A stretch of 6,344 bases of DNA from assembly GCA_038117225.1 (NCBI GenBank), contig JAYOFM010000154.1:1-6344 (forward strand). Direction: 5' to 3'. The notes under the pieces were generated by a model that was given only the letters and a program-made list of their open reading frames with translations, made no database searches and was not told the DNA's origin. This document shows positions 1-5,576 of the stretch, in pieces; the stretch's first letter is position 1; every line of letters begins with the position of its first letter. This DNA is from JAYOFM01 sp038117225. GTDB taxonomy: Bacteria; Pseudomonadota; Alphaproteobacteria; Rhodospirillales; Casp-alpha2. The translations under genes and the position numbers were made by a program.

Positions 1-399
1 CGTGGCTGGAAACCGGTCGTCCCTGGGCATCCGCGAGGGCCGCCGCCTTGAGCCACCCGGTAAGTCAATCACATCCGAGAACCGCGTCTGCAGCGCCGGC
101 CGAATACACGCGGCCTCGCCGAGCCGGCTGGGCGTTCCCGGCCGCAGGACGATGGCGGCATCCTGCAGGCAAAGCGCAGCATCCTCGACAAACACGGAAT
201 CCGGAAAATCCTCCAACGCCGCTAACTCATCAACCTCCGCCCCGGCTTCCTTCAACGCGGCGACGTAGGCCGCATGCTGCACAACGAACACCGTGGGATC
301 GGGATCAGGCCCATGACCATCGCGAAGGCCCCGCGACACGCTCGTGGCGGGGCGGCGGGTGATGGCCTTGGTGAATGTGTAGGATCGCCCGACTTGCAA
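1..399 (-). pseudogene. Dimethylarginine dimethylaminohydrolase (DDAH)-like gene, N-terminal half, apparently disrupted, runs off the left edge
   Basis: The minus-strand reading from about 399 down to 58 gives a clear DDAH/amidinotransferase-superfamily N-terminus. It contains FTKAITRRPA, GPDPDPTVFVVQHAAYVAAL, the substrate-loop signature FPDSVFVEDAALC, IVLRPGTPSRLGE and FSDVIDLPG. DDAH enzymes hydrolyse methylated arginines to citrulline. After DLPG (about position 57) the family should continue with (V)E(G/A)GD, which carries the catalytic Glu, and then a GLSxRT block. Instead the frame turns into Arg/Pro-rich sequence. Another frame of the last ~57 bases reads WLKAAALADAQGRPVSS, which resembles the helix that normally lies some 25-30 residues further on. 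I infer an internal deletion plus frameshift. No ATG fits the N-terminus; a TTG at 399-397, with GGGA upstream, is the best start. The frame stays open back to the GNAT stop at 502. The His and Cys catalytic residues would lie outside the window, so loss of function cannot be proved here. Confidence 0.6.
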
Positions 400-439
400 C
401 TTGGTTTTCCCGATTTCAATGTTGACGATGCTCGGAATG

Positions 440-468
440 GGCCTGCGTTGACGTTCTGGGCTCAGGCC
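440..468. repeat. 6-bp inverted repeat (GGCCTG/CAGGCC) between the GNAT and DDAH-like genes
   Basis: GGCCTG at 440-445 pairs with CAGGCC at 463-468 around a 17-base loop. It lies in the ~100-bp gap after the acetyltransferase stop. It has no T-tract on the minus strand, so it is not a standard intrinsic terminator. It may be a chance hairpin. Confidence 0.25.
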
Positions 469-501
469 ACGAAACAGGCAGCTACGACTCTCATTTCTGT
501 A

Positions 502-1029
502 TCAAGACGTCCACAGGTGCGGCTGGCGCCAGGGCTGCGGCACCGAAAGCTTGCCCCGGAGAGGCGGTTTGGCTCGATGCAGCCATGTCGATTGCCATGC
601 CCCGTGCCATGCCGCTGGCAAGGGATACGGCGGCACGACGCCCTCTTCGGGGGCAAATCCCAAGCGCCCATAATAGGCGGGATCCCCGAGCACGTAGACT
701 TGGGCCATGCCGGCACTTTCCAGCCGTTGTAAGCCCGCACCGACGATTGCGCTGCCGATCCCCTGCCTTTGCCAGGCGCGGGCGACGGCGAGCGGCCCAA
801 GGAGCGAAACTGGGTCAGTGTATTCGGCAACGCCGCAGGTCGTGAACATGATGTGCCCCACGAGCGATGCATCGATGATTCCGACGAGCGAGAGAATGAT
901 AGGCGGCTCTTGCAACAGCGCCCTCACCAGAGGCGATAAATCCTCGTCGGGGAACGCGTCGGGATAAAGAACCTCAATCGCCGCCAAGTCACCTGGCAAG
1001 CTTTCACGGATTTCAATTCTCTCGCTCAT
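502..1029 (-). CDS. GNAT-family N-acetyltransferase, YhbS-like
   Basis: This 175-residue protein is a complete GCN5-related acetyltransferase, predicted to move an acetyl group from acetyl-CoA to an unidentified amine in the cytosol. The N-terminal strand (IEIRESLPGDLAAI, residues 5-18) and helix are followed by the acetyl-CoA motif A, LGPLAV..., with the pyrophosphate-binding Q-R-Q-G-I-G-S at 87-93. The C-terminal half carries VLGDPAYYGRLGF (113-125) and PYPLPAAW (134-141). The pattern GDP-YY-RxGF is typical of the YhbS/COG3153 branch. Length is normal for that group. The ATG at 1029 is preceded by GAAGATGGGG on the minus strand, a mediocre ribosome-binding site, and overlaps the TGA of a short upstream frame (ATGA), suggesting translational coupling. 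The disrupted DDAH-like gene follows on the same strand about 100 bp downstream. The substrate cannot be deduced. Confidence 0.9.
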   Translation of the reverse strand: MSERIEIRESLPGDLAAIEVLYPDAFPDEDLSPLVRALLQEPPIILSLVGIIDASLVGHIMFTTCGVAEYTDPVSLLGPLAVARAWQRQGIGSAIVGAGLQRLESAGMAQVYVLGDPAYYGRLGFAPEEGVVPPYPLPAAWHGAWQSTWLHRAKPPLRGKLSVPQPWRQPHLWTS

Positions 1030-1130
1030 GTCCCCATCTTCAACAAGGTCGTGTATAATTCCCCGGCCAGATCGACCATCACGTCGACAGTGCCGTCCGG
1101 GCCGGCCTCGCCGCGGGCGACGTATAGCAC
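1026..1130 (-). CDS. Very short unrecognised ORF or gene remnant overlapping the GNAT start
   Basis: On the minus strand a frame is open from the TAG at 1190-1188 to the TGA at 1028-1026. That stop overlaps the acetyltransferase ATG as ATGA. The only reasonable initiator is a GTG at 1130, giving 34 residues: VLYVARGEAGPDGTVDVMVD then LAGELYTTLLKMGT. The composition (Gly/Ala/Asp/Val, GC-rich third positions) looks like real protein rather than a shadow, but no family is recognised and no ribosome-binding site is evident. The tail of a longer, decayed gene is as likely as a leader peptide. Confidence 0.3.
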   Translation of the reverse strand: MLYVARGEAGPDGTVDVMVDLAGELYTTLLKMGT

Positions 1131-1366
1131 GTTTGACCGCGTATCGCGCCGCTCAACGTTGCGGTGCTCTGGTAAGAAATAATTCCGCTAACACTTGCGG
1201 CGGATCAGCGGCGCACCTATCTGAGTCTGCACGTCGAGATACCGTGAATATCCGTCGAGGGTGGCTCTCCGTCGTTACCGTCGGCATGTGCTGTTTTCAT
1301 CGTGAATATCTTAGCGAGCCGCCGCCGGACGGGTTTGCGACCAGTTGTGTGGTGTCTCGACAAAGT

Positions 1367-1386
1367 CAAATGACCACAAATGTCCA
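1367..1386. repeat. Tandem 10-bp direct repeat
   Basis: CAAATGACCA (1367-1376) is followed immediately by CAAATGTCCA (1377-1386), with one mismatch in ten. It sits six bases left of the palindrome pair, so the three elements form one compact cluster. Head-to-tail units of about one helical turn are typical of regulator binding sites, but no binding protein can be named. Confidence 0.5.
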
Positions 1387-1391
1387 CATTT

Positions 1392-1409
1392 CACGTCGAA
1401 ATCGACGTG
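1392..1409. repeat. Inverted repeat, perfect 8-bp arms, 2-base centre
   Basis: CACGTCGA and TCGACGTG flank a central AA. In the plus direction it is followed by TTTCCTTT, which resembles a poor terminator tail, but no plus-strand gene ends upstream. It could equally be an operator or a hairpin stabilising the cobT 3' end. Confidence 0.6.
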
Positions 1410-1412
1410 TTT

Positions 1413-1428
1413 CCTTTGATATCAAAGG
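1413..1428. repeat. Perfect 16-bp palindrome
   Basis: CCTTTGATATCAAAGG is fully self-complementary with no spacer and lies three bases from the neighbouring inverted repeat. A spacer-free palindrome of this size fits a binding site for a dimeric DNA-binding protein better than an RNA hairpin. Confidence 0.6.
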
Positions 1429-1461
1429 CTTGGTCTGTTTATACCAGGGCATTATCGACCG

Positions 1462-1479
1462 AAAACGGCCTTAAACCGT
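1462..1479 (-). terminator. Weak candidate terminator after cobT
   Basis: Read on the minus strand about 45 bases after the cobT stop, ACGG and CCGT flank a 7-base loop and run into TTTT. The stem is only 4 bp, so it is the nearest thing to an intrinsic terminator here but not a strong one. Confidence 0.2.
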
Positions 1480-1523
1480 GATTGAGGTCGTCATAAACGT
1501 TGGAAAATCGTCGGGACGCGGGT

Positions 1524-3377
1524 TTAGCCGGCCATCCGCCGCAGCACTTTGCGGACGCCTGAATCCTCGTCGAACAGCTCAGCCAGGCGGGTCATCATGG
1601 TGCCGCCGAGTTCCTCGGCGTCGACGATGGTGACGGCGCGTTTGTAGTAGCGGGTAACGTCATGGCCGATGCCGATGGCGGTGAGTTCGACATCGGAGCG
1701 GGTCTCGATCCAGTTGATGACGTCGCGCAGGTGGCGCTCCAGATAATTGCCCGGGTTGGCGCTGAGGGTTGCGTCGTCGACCGGGGCGCCATCGGAAATG
1801 ACCATCAAAATGCGCCGCTGTTCGGGCCGGCCGAGCAGGCGGTTGTGGGCCCACAGCAGGGCCTCGCCGTCGATGTTTTCCTTCAGCAGGCCCTCGCGCA
1901 GCATCAGGCCCAGGTTCTTGCGCGCCCGGCGCCACGGCTGATCCGCGGCCTTGTAGATGATGTGGCGAAGATCGTTGAGCCGGCCGGGCGTCTTCGGTTT
2001 GCTGGCGCCGACCCACTTCTCGCGCGAGGCGCCGCCCTTCCACGAACGCGTGGTGAAGCCGAGGATTTCCACCTTGACGCCGCAGCGTTCCAGCGTGCGG
2101 GCGAGGATGTCGGCGCTCATGGCGGCGACGGTGATGGGGCGGCCGCGCATGGAGCCGGAATTGTCGATCAGCAGGCTGACCACGGTGTCGCGGAATTCGG
2201 TGTCCTTTTCGTGCTTGAACGACAGCGGATGCACCGGATCGATGACCACCCGCGACAGCCGTCCGGCATCGAGGATGCCTTCCTCCAAATCAAAGTCCCA
2301 TGAGCGGGTCTGCTTGGCCATCAGGCGGCGCTGCAGCCGGTTGGCGAGGCGCGAGACGACGCCCTGCAGATGTGACAGCTGCTGGTCCAACTGGTGGCGT
2401 AGGCGTTGCAGTTCCTCGGGGTCGCAGAGATCCTCGGCCTGGGTGATTTCGTCGAATTCGGTGGTGTAGGCCTTGTAGACGGAGCCATCGTCGGGACTGT
2501 TGCGTTGCCAGTCCTGATCCCAGCGGGACGGGCCGGCCGGCTGCTCGTCGCCATCCCCGGGCTGGAATTCCTCCTCGCCCATGTCGGCGTCGAAATCGCC
2601 ATCCTCGGGCATTTCGCCGTCGGCGGCCTGACTCGACATGGAGCCGTCCTGCTCCACATCGCCGTCCATGGAATCGGGGGAGTCGTCGCCCTGGTCGTCG
2701 CCGTCGTCGGTATCGCTGTCCTGATCCTCGGAATCGAGCGGCTGGTCGCTTTCATCCATCAAATCGAGGGCGCGGACCACCTTGGTTAGCGCTTCGGCGA
2801 AGGCGGACTGGTCCTTGGCGGCGGCGACGAGTTCGGAAAGTTCGTGGCCGGCCTTGGAGTCGATTTCCTGGCGCCACAGCTCGACTAAACTATGCGCCGC
2901 TGTCGGTAATGGGTGTTTGGACAGCCGCTCGCGCGCCATCAGCGCCAGCACCTCGGGCAGCATGGCCTCGTCACGCTCGGTGATGGCGTTGTAGCCCTTG
3001 GCCCGGCAGCGCTCGGTCAGCAGCGCGTTCAGGTTGTCGGCGCAGCCGACCAGGCGGTCGGCGCCGAGGCTTTCGCAGCGCACCTGCTCGACGGCCTCGA
3101 AGACCTCGCGGGCTTCCGGGCCTTGTGGCATGACGCTGCGGTGCACGGCGGCGTCGTGATAGCGCAGTCGCAGCGCCAGGGCATCGGAAACCCCACGCAG
3201 CTTCGCCAACGCCTCGGCGGACATCTGCGCCGTCGGCGGCGGCAACTGCGCGCTTTCGTTGGTGACGCTGGAACCGCCGGCGACGAAGTTGACGGCCAGA
3301 TCGCCGCGCTCGGCGATCGCCTTGAAGGTCGCGGCGGTGGCGCGCTTGATGACCTCGGCGGGGTCTTCCGTGGCCAC
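1524..3377 (-). CDS. cobT: Aerobic cobaltochelatase subunit CobT
   Basis: This 617-residue protein is the CobT subunit of the CobNST chelatase. With CobS it forms the ATP-driven cytosolic motor complex that lets CobN insert Co2+ into hydrogenobyrinic acid a,c-diamide in the aerobic B12 pathway. The N-terminal helical CobT domain covers about 1-205 (PAEVIKRATAATFKAIAER near the start; LALRLRYHD at 67-75). A highly acidic, low-complexity linker spans about 206-280 (runs of D, E, S and Q). A conserved helical region (RSWDFDLEEGILDAGRLSRV) ends near 377. A C-terminal VWA domain runs from ~395 to the end, with the MIDAS motif DNSGSM at 405-410 and a second metal-loop Asp in ISDG at 527-530. The start chosen is the GTG at 3377, 7 bp after the cobS stop; it gives the family-like N-terminus, whereas the upstream open frame is antisense-like Ser/Pro/Arg sequence inside cobS. 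Translation is probably coupled to cobS. Confidence 0.96.
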   Translation of the reverse strand: MATEDPAEVIKRATAATFKAIAERGDLAVNFVAGGSSVTNESAQLPPPTAQMSAEALAKLRGVSDALALRLRYHDAAVHRSVMPQGPEAREVFEAVEQVRCESLGADRLVGCADNLNALLTERCRAKGYNAITERDEAMLPEVLALMARERLSKHPLPTAAHSLVELWRQEIDSKAGHELSELVAAAKDQSAFAEALTKVVRALDLMDESDQPLDSEDQDSDTDDGDDQGDDSPDSMDGDVEQDGSMSSQAADGEMPEDGDFDADMGEEEFQPGDGDEQPAGPSRWDQDWQRNSPDDGSVYKAYTTEFDEITQAEDLCDPEELQRLRHQLDQQLSHLQGVVSRLANRLQRRLMAKQTRSWDFDLEEGILDAGRLSRVVIDPVHPLSFKHEKDTEFRDTVVSLLIDNSGSMRGRPITVAAMSADILARTLERCGVKVEILGFTTRSWKGGASREKWVGASKPKTPGRLNDLRHIIYKAADQPWRRARKNLGLMLREGLLKENIDGEALLWAHNRLLGRPEQRRILMVISDGAPVDDATLSANPGNYLERHLRDVINWIETRSDVELTAIGIGHDVTRYYKRAVTIVDAEELGGTMMTRLAELFDEDSGVRKVLRRMAG

Positions 3378-3384
3378 GTTGGTC

Positions 3385-4389
3385 TTACTGAAGCACGGCG
3401 CGCGCCGAGGACTCGGGCAATTCGCTGCCCAGCGCGCGTTGGTAATATTCGGCGACCACGGGGCGTTCGATCTCGTCGCATTTGTTGAGGAAGGTGAGCC
3501 GGAAGGCGAAGGATACATCACCGAAGATGCGTGCGTTTTCGGCCCAGGTAATGACCGTGCGCGGCGACATGACGGTGGAGATATCACCGTTTATGAAACC
3601 GGAACGGGTCATGTCGGCCATTTCCACCATGGCGGACAGCAGTTCACGGTCCTCGTCGCTGGTGTAATCGGGGCACTTGGCGTTAACGATCTCGAGTTCG
3701 TCGTCGTGTGGCAGGTAGTTGAGCGTGGCGACGATGTTCCAGCGGTCCATCTGACCCTGGTTGATCTGCTGGGTGCCATGGTAGAGGCCGGTGGTATCGC
3801 CGAGGCCGATGGTGTTGGTGGTCGAGAACAGACGGAAATAGGGATGCGGGCGCATCACCCGGTTCTGATCCAGCAACGTCAGCTTGCCCTCGACCTCGAG
3901 GATGCGCTGAATGACGAACATCACGTCCGGCCGGCCGGCGTCATATTCATCGAATACCAGCGCCGTCGGGTTCTGCAACGCCCACGGCAGGATGCCCTCG
4001 CGGAATTCCGTCACCTGCTTGCCTTCGCGCAGTACGATGGCATCCTTGCCGACCAGATCGATGCGGCTGATGTGGCTGTCCAGGTTGATGCGGATGCAGG
4101 GCCAGTTGAGGCGCGCCGCCACTTGCTCGATGTGGGTCGACTTTCCGGTGCCGTGATAGCCCTGGATCATGACGCGCCGGTTGTAGGCAAAGCCGGCGAG
4201 GATGGCCATCGTGGTTTCGTGATCGAAGCGGTAGGCCTCGTCGATGTCGGGCACGTGTTCGTCGGCTTCCGAGAACGCGGGAACCTCGAGGTCACTATCA
4301 ATGCCGAACACCTGGCGCACGGAGACCGAGATGTCGGGTTCCTGCTGGATGTGGGCGCGGTCGTTATGCTTGCTTTCGGCAGTGCTCAT
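3385..4389 (-). CDS. cobS: Aerobic cobaltochelatase subunit CobS (AAA+ ATPase)
   Basis: This 334-residue protein is the ATPase subunit of the CobNST cobaltochelatase, related to magnesium chelatase BchI. It hydrolyses ATP and forms ring complexes with CobT to drive cobalt insertion by CobN. A family-typical N-terminal segment (VRQVFGIDSDLEVPAF, 24-39) precedes the AAA+ core. Walker A is GYHGTGKST at 77-85 (Lys83, Ser84). Walker B is ALVFDEYD at 143-150 (Asp147, Glu148). Sensor 1 is STTNT at 189-193. Also seen is INLDSHISRIDLVGKD (101-116), a characteristic CobS stretch after Walker A. Length matches the family (about 325-335) and all motifs look intact. The ATG at 4389 has GGAA at 4402-4399 nine bases upstream. 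It follows the J-domain gene by 126 bp and precedes cobT by 7 bp on the same strand. Confidence 0.97.
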   Translation of the reverse strand: MSTAESKHNDRAHIQQEPDISVSVRQVFGIDSDLEVPAFSEADEHVPDIDEAYRFDHETTMAILAGFAYNRRVMIQGYHGTGKSTHIEQVAARLNWPCIRINLDSHISRIDLVGKDAIVLREGKQVTEFREGILPWALQNPTALVFDEYDAGRPDVMFVIQRILEVEGKLTLLDQNRVMRPHPYFRLFSTTNTIGLGDTTGLYHGTQQINQGQMDRWNIVATLNYLPHDDELEIVNAKCPDYTSDEDRELLSAMVEMADMTRSGFINGDISTVMSPRTVITWAENARIFGDVSFAFRLTFLNKCDEIERPVVAEYYQRALGSELPESSARAVLQ

Positions 4390-4483
4390 GTCTGGCGGTT
4401 CCGTGGTTCTGGCCGTGGCGTCGGAGCGGCGCGTCGCCGGTCCATGGGGAGCGCGAGTTTCGCGGGAATTAAGGTTTTCGTAG

Positions 4484-4509
4484 GGCCTTGGACCCGGATC
4501 GTCAAGGCC
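4484..4509 (-). repeat. 7-bp-stem hairpin between the J-domain gene and cobS
   Basis: GGCCTTG (4484-4490) and CAAGGCC (4503-4509) are perfect complements around a 12-base loop, beginning six bases after the J-domain gene stop codon. In the transcript the hairpin is followed by ACGAAAACC rather than a U-tract, so it is not a classical terminator. It could protect the upstream message end or partly separate expression of the J protein from cobS-cobT. Confidence 0.45.
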
Positions 4510-4515
4510 GACGCG

Positions 4516-5127
4516 TCACGGCATCAGGAATTGCATCAGGGTTCGATAGGCCTCGTTGATTTCCTTCAGTTTCTCCTCGGCCGCCTTGGCGCCGCCGTTG
4601 GCGTCCGGATGGTGGAGTTTGACCAGCACCTTATAGCGCGCCTTGACGTCGTCCGCGGTGACCGGGTGGCGCAGGCCGAAGGCGACGAGAGCCGCTCGGT
4701 GCGATCCCTGGGCGGCCTGGCCGTTATCATCGGTGTGGCGCGCGCCGCCTTTTCCGTTGCCGCGTCGGGCTTCGCCGCCCTCGCTGAAGAAACCGAATGG
4801 GTCATCGAACCCGGGGCCGTCGGCGCCGAACTGCGGATCGCCGTCACCGTCTCGGCTGAGCGGCCAGGTGGGTCGGTTCCAAACCGTGTCGCGCCGTCGA
4901 TCCGCCTCGACCTCGGCGTCGGACATACCGGCGTAATAATTCCAGCTCTTATTGTAGGCGCGGATGTGAAGCAGGCAGAACCAGTGGTACTGATTGAGAG
5001 CCTCGCGCGACTTGGGCGCCTTGAAATCACCGCCCTCGGTGCAGCCGGGCCAATCGCAGGTGCGCGCGTCGCCGTCGGCGTGGCCGTGGCGTTCGGTGAG
5101 AACAGCGGTGCGCGCGTTGCGTGCCAA
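4516..5127 (-). CDS. Small J-domain (DnaJ-like) protein with N-terminal Cys cluster, cobS-linked
   Basis: This 203-residue protein has a C-terminal J domain at about 145-200 with the Hsp70-stimulating HPD motif at 173-175 (KLHHPDANGG), followed by a final helix EKLKEINEAYRTL. The N-terminal part is not DnaJ-like. It holds CDWPGC (Cys24, Cys29), APKSR, YHWFCLLHIRAYN (Cys51, His54) and SWNYYAGMSDAEVE, ending with RPTWPL. The C-x4-C...C-x2-H spacing suggests a small metal site (inference). The linker at 91-140 is Gly/Asp-rich. Proteins of this layout are commonly found beside cobS in alphaproteobacteria, so a chaperone role for the chelatase is a reasonable but unproven guess. The start is the TTG at 5127: an in-frame TGA lies two codons upstream and GGAG (5139-5136) sits eight bases before it. 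It is the first gene of the unit. Confidence 0.9.
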   Translation of the reverse strand: MARNARTAVLTERHGHADGDARTCDWPGCTEGGDFKAPKSREALNQYHWFCLLHIRAYNKSWNYYAGMSDAEVEADRRRDTVWNRPTWPLSRDGDGDPQFGADGPGFDDPFGFFSEGGEARRGNGKGGARHTDDNGQAAQGSHRAALVAFGLRHPVTADDVKARYKVLVKLHHPDANGGAKAAEEKLKEINEAYRTLMQFLMP

Positions 5128-5303
5128 AAATCAGGCTCCGTTGGGCAAATCGACAGCAATACTATGAGCGTGCCCGCGTGCCGAAACAAGCCTCCCCCGG
5201 ATAGCGCGAAGGAATAGTAGCCGAGGTCTATTTTATGATCGAAATGCGAGGGTGGATGCGATAGTATGCGGCTACGCGAAACACATTTCCGAGAGATAAT
5301 ATC
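5128..5303. promoter_or_regulatory. Divergent intergenic region between the J-cobS-cobT unit and the RHH gene
   Basis: This 176-bp region must hold the promoters for the leftward cob unit and the rightward RHH gene. The GGAG at 5136-5139 (minus strand) serves the TTG start of the J gene, and GAGAG at 5291-5295 serves the RHH ATG. ATACTAT (5159-5165) and ATAGTAT (5261-5267) are reverse complements far apart. AT-rich ATTTTATGATC at 5230-5240 could contribute a -10 element, but no pair close to sigma70 consensus stands out. I see no B12-box or other sign of a cobalamin riboswitch. Confidence 0.5.
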
Positions 5304-5576
5304 ATGTATAGCCGTCTTCTCAGCCGCAATGTCACCGTCAATGGCCACCGCACTAGCCTGCGTCTTGAACAGGCCAGTTGGGATGCCCTGGACGACATTT
5401 GCCGCAATGAAGGGCTATCGATGCATGAACTGTGTTCGATGATCGAGTCGACACGGCATGGTTCAAGCCGCACCTCGACCGTGCGCGCCTTTATCGTCAC
5501 GTATTTCCGCACAATGTCCGCGGAAGCGAACCGGACGGAAAGTCTAACGCAGATGATCCATCGACTCGCCGCCTAG
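5304..5576 (+). CDS. Ribbon-helix-helix domain protein (RHH_4 type)
   Basis: This 90-residue protein resembles the alphaproteobacterial RHH_4 family (PF13467 type), whose members have a ribbon-helix-helix fold and are presumed small dimeric DNA-binding proteins. The key stretch is VTVNGHRTSLRLEQASWDAL (10-29): a strand with RTSLRLE at 16-22, then helix A. A second helix follows, GLSMHELCSMIE (37-48), and a third, SSRTSTVRAFIVTYFRTM (54-71), which matches the conserved Ser-x-x-R-xF(I/V) block. The tail (72-90) is not conserved in my memory of the family. The ATG has GAGAG eight bases upstream. It is transcribed away from the cob unit and its stop overlaps that of the convergent DUF2889 gene. 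Targets are unknown; autoregulation or control of the divergent cob unit would be speculation. Confidence 0.88.
   Translation: MYSRLLSRNVTVNGHRTSLRLEQASWDALDDICRNEGLSMHELCSMIESTRHGSSRTSTVRAFIVTYFRTMSAEANRTESLTQMIHRLAA

Larger units (their letters stand above)
1188..1523. other. Intergenic region downstream of cobT, rich in small repeats
   Basis: These 336 bases separate the cobT stop from the acetyltransferase unit. No protein with family resemblance is seen in any frame. The plus-strand frame open over 1028-1474 has no recognisable content. Notable sequence elements are a 10-bp direct repeat CGTGAATATC at 1243-1252 and 1301-1310, a tandem repeat at 1367-1386, and two palindromes at 1392-1409 and 1413-1428. 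I could not find a convincing -35/-10 pair pointing toward the acetyltransferase. Confidence 0.6.

Noticed and set aside
2..362. Two overlapping plus-strand frames at the left edge
   Set aside because: Both are Arg/Ser/Pro-rich shadows of the minus-strand DDAH-like sequence, which has clear family motifs.
1217..1300. 27-residue minus-strand frame starting with ATG (MKTAHADGNDGE...)
   Set aside because: Too short, no convincing Shine-Dalgarno sequence and no recognisable content; best regarded as chance.
1392..1428. Palindromes read as intrinsic terminators for cobT
   Set aside because: On the minus strand neither is followed by a T-run, and the 16-bp palindrome has no loop.
1028..1474. Plus-strand 148-codon open frame over the gap downstream of cobT
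   Set aside because: Arg/Ser-rich translation with no recognisable motif and no good ribosome-binding site. Its left part is antisense to the short frame coupled to the acetyltransferase.
3378..3587. 70-codon in-frame extension of cobT upstream of the GTG
   Set aside because: The extension is Ser/Pro/Arg-rich sequence lying inside cobS in another frame. Family-like CobT sequence begins only after the GTG at 3377.
3259..5217. Very long plus-strand open frame (652 codons) antisense to cobS and the J-domain gene
   Set aside because: Its translation is Val/Gly/Ala/Asp-rich without any domain. It lies opposite two strongly recognised genes, and long antisense frames are a normal by-product of GC-biased codon use.
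5128..5303. Cobalamin riboswitch upstream of the cob unit
   Set aside because: B12-responsive leaders would be plausible here, but I find no B12-box-like sequence or multi-stem arrangement in either orientation.
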